From the NCBI GenBank assembly GCA_903632075.3, contig CAHIKZ030004725.1, positions 2,450,001 to 2,514,000 of the forward strand: a stretch of 64,000 nt of DNA, in the 5' to 3' direction. The notes under the pieces were generated by a model, which made no database searches, was not told the DNA's origin, and saw only the letters and a list, made by a program, of their open reading frames with translations. This DNA is from Acanthosepion pharaonis (lineage: Eukaryota > Mollusca > Cephalopoda > Sepiida > Sepiidae). Made by a program: the position numbers and the translations under genes. This document shows positions 52,966 to 63,621 of the stretch, one piece after another (within the stretch, counting starts at the first letter, position 1; each line of letters starts with the position of its first letter).

Positions 52966-53117
52966 ATCTAAAAAAGTTGGTTCACTGTGTCGTGCGAGAC
53001 AATGTTTCTCACCAGAATTTATCTTTTATATCTATAAGTCTACCATTCGTTCATGCTTAGAATATTACTGCCACATATGCTCTGCTATTTATCTTGAACT
53101 CCTTGGTAAAATCCAAA
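52966..53117 (+). pseudogene. Second LINE RT fragment, plus strand
   Basis: KKVGSLCRARQCFSPEFIF, YIYKSTIRSCLEYYCHIC and YLELLGKIQ are readable. They correspond to the thumb region of Jockey/CR1-like RTs (LYKxxIRPxLEYxxxIW...LLDxIQ) and so to the same region as the start of the 16741 remnant. It abuts an oppositely oriented LINE of another type on the left and the 30-bp minisatellite element on the right. Confidence 0.8.
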
Positions 53118-53610
53118 CTAAACTACATCCGCGTCCTGGGTAAGACGATAAACTACGTCCAACAGCAAAGCCTCTGATCAGGAGCTTTTGAGGAGCGTGG
53201 AACCACTCTTAATTGCTGGTGTTCCCAAGTCCACCCTGACCCGGGGTGGTAGCACCTGTTTGGGTCCAAGCTATGGGCAAATAGTTAACACCCAAACTTG
53301 TGTAAAAATAGGTTTTAATACCAGAAATACTTTGTAATAAAAAAAAATATTATTACTAGCAATAATTTTTGAAGGAAAAATTATTATCAGCAATACTTAA
53401 AAAAAAATACCAGTAATACAAAGAGCTATATATTCTTAAGAAGTTGGATAAATAAAAATATGAGTAATTGAAAAATGGTTCAAATATATATGTATACATA
53501 CACATCTTTTTTTTTTAATCTATTTCAAAAATTTTGTTGGCATTAAATGACCCATTGAGGTTTTGATATGCCATAAAACAAAACAACCAACCAACCAAAA
53601 CTCATTTAAA
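53118..53610 (+). mobile_element. Dispersed minisatellite-headed element, copy B
   Basis: It starts with 1.5 units of the 30-bp repeat (AAACTACATCCGCGTCCTGG), then GAGGAGCGTGGAACC and GGGGTGGTAGCACCTGTT through to TGGCATTAAATGACCC. Colinear with 49200-49605. Confidence 0.75.
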
Positions 53611-53614
53611 CTGA

Positions 53615-54590
53615 CTGGAAGGAGTTTTTTTATTTTTCTAAAACAGATGATTGGCGCTTTTTTTATAGCCGTCTTTCATCGCGATAAAATTCGCTTTATT
53701 AAAAAAATCTTCCAAAAATAAAACATAATTTTCTGAATATTTATTTGAGGAATAACAGCTGATTTAAAGTACCATTAATCCGATTGGAAACAAGTATTAT
53801 TTACTTTAAGTTTAAAATACCACAGGAATGTATTTTTAACACAGCGATAACTGTTTATTTAAGCTACTGTTTTGATAGATTGAAGTTCTATGGAGCTTTT
53901 CGTCGTAAATAAATAATTGAATATATCGTGAGCGCTTTTTATGTATAATTTTTAAGTACCCAGTAATCATTAAAATTTAAGAAAATATTCTTTAATATAG
54001 TTATCGTACATATTTTCTGATAATATCGTGTATGGGCCACCGTATTCACAAAAATCGGCACGTTTAAACATTCAAAATTTCAAATTTCTTTTAATTGGTG
54101 TTTGATTTGTACTAAGCTTTTCCATTTATGATTAGTAAACAGTTTTTATTTAATAATACTATCATCTAAAAGGCTGAAATTAATATCATCTAATACAGAA
54201 TTTTAAAAGATTTAAAACTTAATAATTTTTAATTAAAATTTTAAAAAATGAAAACAATTCTTCTAAAAATTAATTATTCATCTAAAAACAATTTTTCTGA
54301 AGACAATAGTGTTGTTAATATATCTTATTTATGAAAGCAATTAAAAGTTTTCTAATTAAATAATGTCATTGTTTTATTGCATTTTTATTTTACGATTCAG
54401 AGCAGATTTTCAGAAAAAATGGTGTCTCTAACAAAAAAATTGATGATTTAAATTCTCGAAGGAGTCCTACTTTTAACTTATACAAATATGACGGAATTCT
54501 AATTTTTCGAAATTTTAAAAATTAGATGTGGGAGTGACAGATGTAAAAAAATATTTCTCACCAAGATTTTTTTAAAATTTAAAAAATAAT
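53615..54590. other. Unassigned AT-rich stretch
   Basis: No gene recognised; many TTTTAAAA-type words. Confidence 0.4.
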
Positions 54591-54594
54591 TTCA

Positions 54595-54905
54595 TTCATT
54601 TGTGAATAAGTTCGGAAAATTTCCTTAAATTTCGACAATTATTTGATTTTTGCATGAATTTTCAAAACAATGTGTTTTTACAGCCAAGAGGGCGCTAAAT
54701 TCCCTACACTAATATTTGGTGCACCTGCTGACTCAAGAAAAACAAGATTTTTAAACAAAATTTCGAACGTGCTACAAAGGATTAAACATTAATGGAATAA
54801 ACAAAATAAAAATCTTTTGCCTTTTCTCTTAATAATAATATAAATATTTTGACAATAAAATTTTATTTTTATCAAGTTTGGCGCCTTCTTCATCATGGTA
54901 TGCTC
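54595..54905 (-). repeat. 300-bp dispersed repeat, copy 2
   Basis: The minus strand reads CATGATGAAGAAGGCGCCAA, ATATTATTATTAAGAG and GCAAAAATCAAATAATTG in the order seen at 40530 and 60325. Confidence 0.7.
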
Positions 54906-55166
54906 TTTTTTTAGCGAATTTTTGCAGATTACTGCATATAAAGTTAAGAAGCTCGCGTGAGAATCAACCGCATGACACTACCTAATAGGTCAACATGTCG
55001 TATCCAAACTATCACACTACAAGAGTCTGTGTTTTAATCACGTCGGCTTCACCACTGGTAAAGGAAAGGGATTATCAATTGTAACGATATTTGATTGAAT
55101 ATCATAACATTTTCAAAATAAAGGAATTCAACACACATGCACCACGAACACACAGACAGAAAGACT

Positions 55167-55169
<3 letters not shown>

Positions 55170-55227
<58 letters not shown>
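55170..55227. repeat. (TA)n microsatellite
   Basis: Pure TA run. Confidence 0.97.
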
Positions 55228-55229
<2 letters not shown>

Positions 55230-55345
55230 AATATGTGGTGCAGTTCAATTTATATTACAATGAATCATTCATACAAAAAGTAGATTAGTAAAGTTAATGA
55301 TATAAAATGGTGAAATCCTTTTGCAAAGAAAATTTTAAAATTGCA
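55228..55345. repeat. Single arm of the 62.6-kb fold-back family
   Basis: GAATCATTCATACAAAAAG, GTTAATGATATAAAATGG, TGAAATCC and TTGCAAA follow the order of 62640-62700. It abuts (TA)n on its left, as there. Confidence 0.6.
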
Positions 55346-55679
55346 TTAACCTACAAACCACTCTATGAATGTTATGATCCTTGTTTTTAATAACTACAAT
55401 TTGTATAAGGTCTTTTTTTAATCTGCAAGTACTTTCAACTGTACATTCAGTCATCCTCAGGCATGGAAATTATTTTGTTTATAGTAAAATCCAGGTAGCA
55501 TCAGAGACGAAAAAATTAAATGCGAATCGAAATATGTTTATTTTATTTTTTTATTTTTTTTTGAAATGTGTTATTAACGGATACAAAAAAAAATTACCAT
55601 ATTAGTATAAAACGCACTTTCTTAAATTTTCAAAAAATTCAACCTTAGAGTTGCGACTTCACGCTCCAAAAGTTTGTAT

Positions 55680-55936
55680 TCGTTTCGGATTACTAACACA
55701 AAAACAGAGAATGTCTCATATCGAGAATATTTAACATCGAAAAACATAAAGGAGAAACAAATTAATTAATTATTTTTAATTAGTATTTTTATTAGTATGT
55801 GGAAATCTCCGCCTTTTACCTGAGGACGGTCGCGAGACCAGAAACCCGTGTAGTAAAATTATGGAAAATAAAGGATAATATTTTTTTTTAAAAATCCACA
55901 TTACAACCAATAACGTTTGCGGTACCTCTCTTCTTG

Positions 55937-55938
<2 letters not shown>
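55680..55938 (+). mobile_element. Hammerhead-bearing non-autonomous element, copy B
   Basis: Colinear with the minus strand of 17615-17868. It ends at (TA)n. No coding capacity. Confidence 0.68.
55814..55858 (+). ncRNA. Hammerhead ribozyme candidate in copy B
   Basis: Stem I TTTTAC (55814-55819), CTGAGGA (55820-55826), C, stem II GGTC-GCGA-GACC (55828-55839), A, GAAA (55841-55844), CCCGTG (55845-55850), TA, stem I GTAAAA (55853-55858). Compared with copy A, changes fall in the free N7 position, the stem II loop and stem III, while both core strands and stem I are unchanged. Confidence 0.68.

Positions 55939-55970
<32 letters not shown>
55939..55970. repeat. (TA)n microsatellite
   Basis: TA run ending hammerhead element copy B. 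Confidence 0.95.
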
Positions 55971-55971
<1 letters not shown>

Positions 55972-56179
55972 CAACGTACTTCAGAAAATTGAAATGTGTA
56001 TTTATTATTTCTGTGTGAGTGTGTAGTCTGTTTATGCGTGTGCTTGTGCATGTAATGCGTCCCGTGGTTCGGTTGTAACTTAGAAGTCGGTCTAAACGAG
56101 AGACATCTTGTCACTGCGGCATCCTGTATTTCCAGAGAGGGAGAGTGGGGGGGGAGTCACACACTTTTACACCGCTTTA

Positions 56180-56560
56180 TATAACACCATCAGAGGGGCG
56201 CTGAGTGATGAAGCCTGACGACAGACAAGGGTGGGTTAATTGCACCGTGGCCGTACTCGGTATTTACCCAAGTCCTACCCACAAGGCCGGTTTTTAACGT
56301 GGGGCTTTCGGAGCGCATACGATCGGGTAAAATTTCCGCGTATACCCCGCATAGACGGAGTCGGGTGACTGTCTACCTCCCCAGACGTAGGCATAGCTTT
56401 GTCTGACTTCCTCTCCACCCGAAGGCAGAGAGGTCGACAAGCAGAGTATTGGCAAACTCTATGTGTGTAGCTTAAACTGATACAAAGCCAGAATAGTCCT
56501 TGTGAGAATCGAACGCACGACATTAGTTAATAAGTCAACTGGATTAGCTGGTTAACAACG
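56180..56560 (-). repeat. tRNA-headed SINE with GC-rich body
   Basis: The minus-strand head has TTAACCAGCTAATCCAGTTG (A-box region) and GTGCGTTCGATTCTCACAAGG (B-box region, about 56512-56492). The body (CTCTCTGCCTTCGGGTGG, CCCACGTTAAAAACCGG) is related to 48060-48250. The 82-residue minus frame at 56275-56523 is read-through of it. Confidence 0.65.
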
Positions 56561-56799
56561 ACACAGCAGAAGACGTTGTGTTAGTGCAAATATGCGACAA
56601 CAGTTCCAGATCTGGTATTCGTCAACTTCCACATATCGCCCGGACAGACGCACTTAAATTCTTTTTCACTATGTCTGGTGGCTATTTTTTCTCATGGCTT
56701 GCTATTTTCTTCAATTATATAATTAACAAGCGAGTGTCAGAGATACATTTAAAAACGTCTATTTCTTCTTATTATCACTGAACTTTCCTACTCCCCATT

Positions 56800-57215
56800 A
56801 TTTCTTCTTCTTCTTCTTTTCCCCCTCATCCTTCTTCTTTTTCTTCTTTTTCTTTGTTTCCGTCAATTCTAACCTTCTTTTTTTCCGTCGATTCTAAGCT
56901 TCTTTGTTACAGTCAATTCTAACCTTTTTCTTCTTCTTCTTCTTGGTTCCATCAATTTTAACCTTCTTCTTTGTTTCCGTCAATTCCAGCTTTCTTCTTC
57001 TTCTTCTTCTTCTTCTTTGTTTCCGTCAATTCTAACCTCTTCTTCCTCCTTCTTCTTCTTCTTCGTTCCGCCATTTCTATCCTTCTTTTTCTACTCGTCG
57101 TTTCAACCGATGCTATTTTTTTCTATTTTTTGGCTTTATCTCTCTGTCATCCTACATTTCTTTCTGTCTGTTACCACCTCCCTTTCTTTTTCTCTTTCTT
57201 TCTCTCTCTTTCGCT
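56800..57215. repeat. (TTC)n-rich region with CCGTCAATTCTAACC minisatellite
   Basis: The phrase TTTC(C)GTCAATTCTAACCTTC recurs at least six times between 56855 and 57040 separated by TTC runs of varying length. Frames are Phe/Ser/Leu read-through. Confidence 0.85.
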
Positions 57216-58165
57216 GTCATCTCGTGATGGCTTCGTGACTTTGTGCACGTCATAGTGACGTCATTTAACCAACAGCTGACAACTTGGCAGAAAGCTGTAG
57301 AAAGTCACTCAAGTAGGTAGAAACATTGGCGTGTCTAAGAGGAGAGTATTTGAAATATGTGAATCATATGAACAAAATCGGGACAACTTTTATTTAGATA
57401 TGAACAGAGAGAGAGAGAGAGAGAGAAAGAGGGGGGATTTCGATAATGAAATTGAATAAAGAAGTTAGAAAGAGAGAGAAAGAGAGAAGGAGAAAGGTAG
57501 AAAGAATAACAACAAATAGAGAGAGGAAATTAAGCAAAATGAATTGTATATATATATATATATATCATTAATAATAAAATCCAAAATCACCTCATATGGG
57601 GAATGGCCTATTTCGGCAGACGAAGGTATCGGTCGTCTGTCTTATCGACCCCGGTGTGAACTGGTGTTCGTGTCAGAAATAGAAATTTAACCGTGAAAGA
57701 TTAAAAAAAAAAAGCGTCGAAAAACTAATACAGAATTTATCCATTTCAATGTTTCAGTCAGACGAAAGGCACGAGACTGGGGTCGGGGGACGGTGGATGT
57801 TATTTGTCTTAAGGGAAGAAGTTTTATAAAATTAAACCCAAATATTAACCTTATGACATTAAATTGGGGTTATATGAATGATGAAATATTAATTTAAAAT
57901 TAAAAGAGGAATTAAAAGGGATTTAAAAACAAGTTCAAATATATATAGATAAAAAGATGTACCGGATCAATGGAAAGCGAGTTGGGGAGATCTTACAGTA
58001 AGAGAAGGTTTATAATTAATATAGGTAAAGAGATTATAGAGAGGGGGGATATAGAAATTAGAATTAGTTATACTTTCGACATTTGAAGAGTTAGAGGGGA
58101 GTGAATATTATGAAAATATAGAAGCTAATTAAGTTAAACATATATTATGGAAATTTGAATTTGTT
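57216..58165. other. Unassigned stretch with GA tracts
   Basis: GA-rich tracts at 57405-57435 and 57470-57530 and a TA run at 57548-57565. No gene recognised. Confidence 0.4.
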
Positions 58166-58220
58166 TTTATGTCAACATTTTAACACTAATTCATTCCTCT
58201 GATTCAATAGTTGGCTTTGA

Positions 58221-58480
58221 TTATTGTATTTTATCATTTTTAATTTTTTCTTCTAAACATAAGCTGCACTTATCTCTAAGATTATTAGGAGTACGTGTGG
58301 AAACTGTAATCATCCAAATTATCAGTGGGTTCAAACCATTCTCCTTCAATTGCCAAAATTTCTTTGAAAGAGCTGTCTGATGTTTTAGTTTAGGGTTGGA
58401 AAATGAGTGCCTATGGGTATAAAATCTCTGTTTCCATTCCCACGCGGAAATTCCAATGTAAATATTATAATTTTTCATAT
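58221..58480 (-). pseudogene. Penelope-like GIY-YIG endonuclease remnant, type 1
   Basis: The C-terminal 80 residues of the minus frame 58967-58221 read NYNIYIGISAWEWKQRFYTH, RHSFSNPKLKHQTALSK, FWQLKENGLNPLIIW and RDKCSLCLEEK. YIG, the catalytic Arg ten residues later, the HxxSF segment, LSKxxWxLK and CxLCxxEK are the signature of GIY-YIG domains at the end of one branch of Penelope-like retroelement proteins. The GIY half is lost: upstream the frame enters a (TG)n(TA)n microsatellite, so the start at 58967 is accidental. A sister fragment is at 12890-13085. Confidence 0.8.
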
Positions 58481-58521
58481 TTTCTTTGGGGGAATATATA
58501 CCAAATGATTTGTTACCTTTA

Positions 58522-58522
58522 C

Positions 58523-58584
<62 letters not shown>
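58522..58584. repeat. Compound (TA)n(TG)n microsatellite
   Basis: TA to 58539, then TG. It truncates the Penelope-like remnant. Confidence 0.97.
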
Positions 58585-58587
<3 letters not shown>

Positions 58588-58984
58588 AATGCTATATTTG
58601 TGGGTAAAATGCTCAATATCAGGGGAGACCATGTGTATATATAAGAGTGGACGCTCAGAACAAGACCAAGGGATAACGCTGTGAAGGCAGTGTGAAGATT
58701 GCGTTCAAATATGAAACAGACACTATCGCCACTAGGGGGTGACCTCAGTTTCAGCATTTTCATGTTACCAAGTCTGGAATTAGCATGTATATAATTACAT
58801 TTTTTTTTGTGTGTGTGTGTGTGTGTAAGAACTGAGGGGCAGTGTGTAAAATAACAATGACCCCGGTGCCGTGCTAACTTGGTTCCATTAACGCGTACTG
58901 ATATCGCTATCGAAGAGGGTTTGTGTATATAATACAGCACATACACCTTCAAGAATGCTTTGTTCATTTTGAAAATTCATTTTA

Positions 58985-59540
58985 AAATTTAAAAATTATA
59001 ATTAAAAATAAAGAGTGGGGGACAAAAGATAAATTTAAAAAATATATATCTGATGATACATTGCTCTTAGTAGAACGAGAAATAAGCAGACTCTGAAATT
59101 ATAGATTGAATCTACGGACTATCCAGGGTTACTCAGACCTTCCAAAGTTTACACTAAAAAATACTGTGCTTTGGGAACTTTTGCCGTAAACATAATTTTA
59201 GTTGATAATATAAGACGTTTCTGAGGATAGTGATTTTCCAGGGTTCGTAGCTTGGATGCTATTTTTGGCATTTTTAAAAGGCATTTTAAAATTACAATTA
59301 AAAATAAAGAGGCACCCAGTGAGGATCGAACTCACTACTATAGTTGTTATTGTTCTGATGATACTAGCTCTTAATAGGTCGAGAAATAAGCAAACTCTGA
59401 AATTACAGATTGAATCTACAAACTGTCAAGACCTTCCAAAGTTTACACTAAAAATACTGTGCTTTGGGAAATTTTGCAGTAAACATAATTTTAGTTGTAA
59501 ATATAACGTTTCTGAGGATAATGTACGGATATATTTCCTG
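58985..59540. repeat. 304-bp tandem duplication with tRNA-like segment
   Basis: AAATAAGCA(G/A)ACTCTGAAATTA and CCTTCCAAAGTTTACACTAAA recur with a 304-bp offset (59083 and 59387). The second copy has, on the minus strand, GAGTTCGATCCTCACTGGGTG (B-box plus T-arm, near 59333-59308). The 113-residue plus frame at 59256-59597 crosses it. Confidence 0.8.
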
Positions 59541-59956
59541 AGATGTTTATATATTGTACACTGTTCTATTATTAACGTTGACAACGAACTAGTTTAAATT
59601 ACAATACATATTACTTATAATACATTCCTTCTTGCCGTTAATTTTGACAGTATGGGTACATTAGTACTTAGTATATTTCAGTAAAAAACAAACGAAAGCA
59701 AAAACAAAACGATAACACGTGAAGTGACAAGAGTGATATTTGAAACTGATGACATTGACATAGCACAAAATGCAAAAAATATTTTGATAACAGCTCATGA
59801 AAGCTGAAAGTACTAACACAATGAACAATTTACATATTTAAGCTTTAACCAGAAACCAGAAAAATGTAGAAATAATCAATTAAAACATCTTTTAAATTCA
59901 AAATATTTTTACCTCTATGCAAGGGAGAAACACATGTGATTTTTGAAAGATTTTTG

Positions 59957-60300
59957 TAGTGAAGTGAGACCAAAGGAGCGGTAATGGTCGCCATTTGTAA
60001 TTCTGTCATAGCATACGTGTTGGTGGTTTTGCATAAGCGAGGACGCAACTGATATAAGAGCGCGTCCTTTTTCCAGGACGCATTTTTTTGAATTAGACGG
60101 TTTATGAACAGGAAGTGGATTGACAGCGAAAAAGTCGTGTGTGCTGGGATTTCTTGATATTGGACTACAATTTTTGATTGCAATATTTCCTTCTGTACAC
60201 CCCATGGATTTTACAGTATTTTTTTTTTAATCATCAAACAGTTTTGTCTTGATTTCATCTTGGATTTCAGTGTTTTTGACCATCAAACAATTTGCCGAGG
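59957..60300 (+). repeat. 330-bp direct duplication, left copy
   Basis: AGTGAGACCAAAGGAGCGG through AGAGCGCGTCC, a GCGTCC/GGACGC hairpin, AACAGGAAGTGGATTGACAG and CTGGGATTTCTTGATATT. It recurs at 60714-61050. Confidence 0.9.
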
Positions 60301-60324
60301 TACCTTCATGAGATTGCTAAAAAA

Positions 60325-60620
60325 AAGAGCATAACATGATGAAAAAGGCGCCAAGCTTGACGAAAACAAAATTTTATCGTCTAAATGTTTATGTTATTAT
60401 TAAGAGGAAAGACCAAAGATTTTTTTAAATTATTTTTTAATTTTTTTTTTTTTTTTTAAAACATTCTAAATTTTGATTGAAAAAAACTTGTTTCTCTTTG
60501 TATCACCGGAACTAGTAAAATAACATACAATTTTTAGCAACGATTTTTTTTTTTTGTATGACATTAATTTGGAAAATCTTGCAAAAATAAAAATAATTGA
60601 GGTTGGATTGATTTACTATG
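60325..60620 (+). repeat. 300-bp dispersed repeat, copy 3
   Basis: Same order as 40530-40825. It sits between the two copies of the 330-bp duplication. Confidence 0.7.
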
Positions 60621-60713
60621 AATTTCTGTTGCAAACGGAACGGACCTATAAACTCGTGAAGTAACCGACAGAAATGGATGGCATTATTCGCGTGGAAAAT
60701 AAAAGTTACTAAG

Positions 60714-61050
60714 TGAAGTGAGACCAAAGGGGTGGTAATTGTCGCCATTTGTAATTCTGTCATAGCACACGTGTTGGTGGTTTTGCATACATGAGGACGC
60801 AACTTATATAAGAGCGCGTCCTTTTTTCAAGACGCAGTTTTTTTTAATTAGATGGTTTTTGAACAGGAAGTGGATTGACAGCGAAAAAGACATGTGTGCT
60901 GGGATTTCTTGATATTGCACTACGATTTTTGATTGCAATATTTCCTTCTGTGCCCACCTTGGATTTCAAAGTGTTTTTTTAATCACCAAATAATTTTGTC
61001 TATTTGATCTTTGATTTCACAGTGTTTTTGATCATCAAACAAGTTGCCTT
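60714..61050 (+). repeat. 330-bp direct duplication, right copy
   Basis: About 90% identical by eye to 59957-60300, offset near 757 bp. Confidence 0.9.
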
Positions 61051-61254
61051 TTCTAATTTAAAATGCTACTTTAAATTAACTACACTTTTTTAATTGTTAG
61101 TATTTTAATTTAATATTTTTATATAACGCTTTGCTGCTACAATCATTAAAAGACTTTGTTGCCATACTAGTAGTTGACTTTATTTTTGTCCGCAATTCTC
61201 TTATATATAGGTCTTCAAGAATTAAAAAAAATGCCTATTATTATCTTGAAGCAC

Positions 61255-61460
61255 TGATGTATTTTCGACATATATCAGATGAGATTGAAAGTACTTGGGC
61301 TAATAAATGTTATTTGACAGAAAATTTAGGAATTTTTCTTAATCAATTTTTATAGGTACCAAGAAATTAATTTCGTGGATTTGAAATGATTAAAACTAAA
61401 ATAAAAAACGTAATACGTCTAAATTATTTAACTAAAAATGCTTGAATGAAAATATGTTCT
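61255..61460 (+). repeat. Penelope-like non-coding repeat, shared with 11515-11720
   Basis: GATGAGATTGAAAGTACTTGGG and TAATACGTCTAAATTATTTAACTA match 11535-11700. It lies just upstream of the endonuclease remnant. Confidence 0.65.
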
Positions 61461-61529
61461 TAGCTTAGTGTTCAATTTGATATCCAACTTAATTATTCGC
61501 AATGATTCTCCCCCCTCCCCGTTAGTGAT

Positions 61530-61871
61530 TTGCAAAAAACCAACATAGTTTACAAATTCAAGTGCCCTTTGGGAGATCGTATCTCCAATGGATTAAATAA
61601 CATCTATGTTGGTCACACCACAAACTCGCTTTCACGACGCTTGACTCTACATTTGAATGATAACTCTAACATTTTTAGGCATTTAAAACAATATACCTGG
61701 CCGTGTACACAATTCGAGAAAATCCTCGTTGAAAACACAACTATACTTAAACAGGAAAACAATAAACAAAATCTAAAAAAATTCTTGAAGCTATATGCAT
61801 AAAACAGTTGAAACCTAACCTGAACAAAATAAACTATGAAATCTCCACAAATATTCTTAAATGCCTATAAT
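61530..61871 (+). pseudogene. Penelope-like GIY-YIG endonuclease remnant, type 2
   Basis: The frame from 61530 reads TNIVYKFKCPLGD, NIYVGHTTNSLSRRLTLHL and HLKQYTWPCTQFEKILVENT. VYKFxC stands for the GIY part, YVG for YIG, and SRRLTxHL carries the catalytic Arg: the GIY-YIG domain of Penelope/Poseidon-type elements. At about 61780 a one-base frameshift passes to KILEAICIKQLKPNLNKINY and STNILK, the normal C-terminus, with a stop at 61869-61871. The RT domain is absent upstream. It differs clearly from the domain at 58221, so two branches of Penelope-like elements are present. Confidence 0.85.
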
Positions 61872-62340
61872 TGATAACAGAAGCCATTGGTTTATACCAA
61901 CGGCTTCCCATACTTAATACTTCTCATTTTCACTCTCGCATGCTAATGTGTGACGTCACGAGCTGCGATGCGATTTTCGCTTCCACGTCTCGTATACACG
62001 AGGTTGTCGTTGCTTTGAAATTTTTCATGCAACAAAAACAGACTATTATTATTGTTTCGTCCGTGTATTGTTTGATATATTAAAAAGCAATTGTCATCTT
62101 TGATAATGGCTTATGTAAGCCGAAAGCTTAGACCGGATTTAAACATGTATCAATATGGTGATTTCATTTTGTCTTTCAATGGTAATGTTATTAAGCTTAT
62201 CAGAAAATATCAAAAACTAAAAATTCTTGAAGCTATATACATAAAACAGTTGAAACCTAATCTGAACAAAATAAACTACGAAATCTCCACAAATATTCTT
62301 AAATGACTATAATTGATAACAGACGTCATTGGTTTATATC
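61781..62340 (+). repeat. Direct repeat of the Penelope C-terminus (pLTR-like)
   Basis: ATTCTTGAAGCTATAT through AATTGATAACAGA is present at 61781-61895 and again at 62223-62335, offset 442 bp. The second copy follows a hammerhead-like segment and includes the frame 62091-62306 ending KILEAIYIKQLKPNLNK. Penelope-like elements often occur as partial tandems with terminal pseudo-LTRs, which this resembles. Confidence 0.65.
62095..62150 (+). ncRNA. Hammerhead-like relic in pLTR-like segment
   Basis: TTGATAA in place of CUGANGA, a perfect stem II GGCTTA-TG-TAAGCC, then GAAAG. It resembles 19350-19395. Core changes suggest it cannot cleave. Confidence 0.35.
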
Positions 62341-62364
62341 TATAAATTCAATACCTATAAATAG

Positions 62365-62450
62365 GTATTGAATCTATCCATCTAAATATATGTGCTATCC
62401 AGCTTTCACAGTTGAATATATGGTAGTTGATACAATTTGTCTATATTATT
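62365..62450 (+). repeat. 80-bp dispersed repeat, copy 1
   Basis: TCTATCCATCTAAATATATG, CTTTCACAGTTGAATATATGG and TAGTTGATACA are repeated at 63380-63455. Confidence 0.8.
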
Positions 62451-62579
62451 TAATGAAACATGCATCAATGAAAAATTTCTGGCTGAATACACACTATATA
62501 TATGATCCGTGAGATCACCCCTGGTCGGCGGCTGATGAAGTCAGGGTATCGCACGTGCTAACACACGTTGTATGTTAAA

Positions 62580-62604
62580 AATATATATATATATATATAT
62601 ATAT
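62580..62604. repeat. (TA)n microsatellite
   Basis: TA run left of the fold-back element. Confidence 0.93.
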
Positions 62605-62619
62605 TACGATAAACGGCAA

Positions 62620-62867
62620 TCAGTTTACAAATTCGAATTATTCACACAAAAACAAAAGCAAAAGGTTAATGATTTAATTGGCGAAATCCATCATTGCAAA
62701 CAATTCAAATAAGAACTAATACGGCAGAATCCGTTGGAAAGAAGGATCAATTCATTCATAACGGATTCGAGGTTTTTGTTATTATTAGGAATTGACGATG
62801 ATGGATTTCTCGCCAATTAAATCATTAACCTTTTGCTTTTGTTTTGTGTGAATAATTCATGAATTTG

Positions 62868-62870
<3 letters not shown>
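62620..62870. repeat. Fold-back element between two (TA)n tracts, arms ~70 bp
   Basis: TTACAAATTCGAATTATTCA through GGCGAAATCCATCAT (62626-62695) is inversely repeated at 62798-62869 with few mismatches. The loop is about 100 bp and unrecognised. A single related arm lies at 55228-55345. Confidence 0.88.

Positions 62871-62934
<64 letters not shown>
62871..62934. repeat. (TA)n microsatellite
   Basis: Pure TA run. Confidence 0.97.
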
Positions 62935-62935
<1 letters not shown>

Positions 62936-63379
62936 GCCTTAATCGCAAAAGATGTTTAAAAATAAATGCTCTGTGCTTTACGGAACAATCTAAGATCGAA
63001 CTAAAAATAATTCGTCGGTTAGTTGAGTTCCCATAATTAATAAGATCTCTGTCTTTTTCCAAGCCTAAAATCGCCGTCGGGAGAAGTTCTGTATTGTGGA
63101 CGAGATTAAGGAAACCGTAACAAGGCAGCTGATAGCGAAATCTAATGGTCTCTGTGTTTCAGGCTCCGACGGGAGTATTTTGAAGGCGAGGGGGGTACTT
63201 TCTAATAAATGACTGAATGATCTTCGGACAAATCTCATACACGTTTCGGAAACCTATGTATAGCTTTATAGTTACAGTAGGAAGCTGTGTTGTGAAGCAT
63301 TGGTTAACAGGCTCGTTTGGGGGAATACTATAAATGAAATTAATTTTTAAATAAAGATACATTTCGACAATCTCGCTAG

Positions 63380-63455
63380 AATCTATCCATCTAAATATGA
63401 TATGTGTTATTCTGCTTTCACAGTTGAATATATGGTAGTTGATACATATCTTTTC
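63380..63455 (+). repeat. 80-bp dispersed repeat, copy 2
   Basis: Matches 62365-62450. Confidence 0.8.
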
Positions 63456-63621
63456 TGCATATACATGTTTATGTGAACATCATTACTAGAGGCGGTTATA
63501 TGTGTAGTTCAGGCTGGAGTTTTATTGAATTCATATTTTGGAGTAAAATTTCATTTCTTTAAGAAATTGTTGAATATTATATGGATTAATGCCATGGACG
63601 AGTTTTTCATGTTGATTGATG

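Noticed and set aside
58221..58967. A 248-residue protein gene on the minus strand
   Set aside because: Only the last 80 residues are a recognisable Penelope-like endonuclease end; the front is microsatellite read-through, so the start is accidental.
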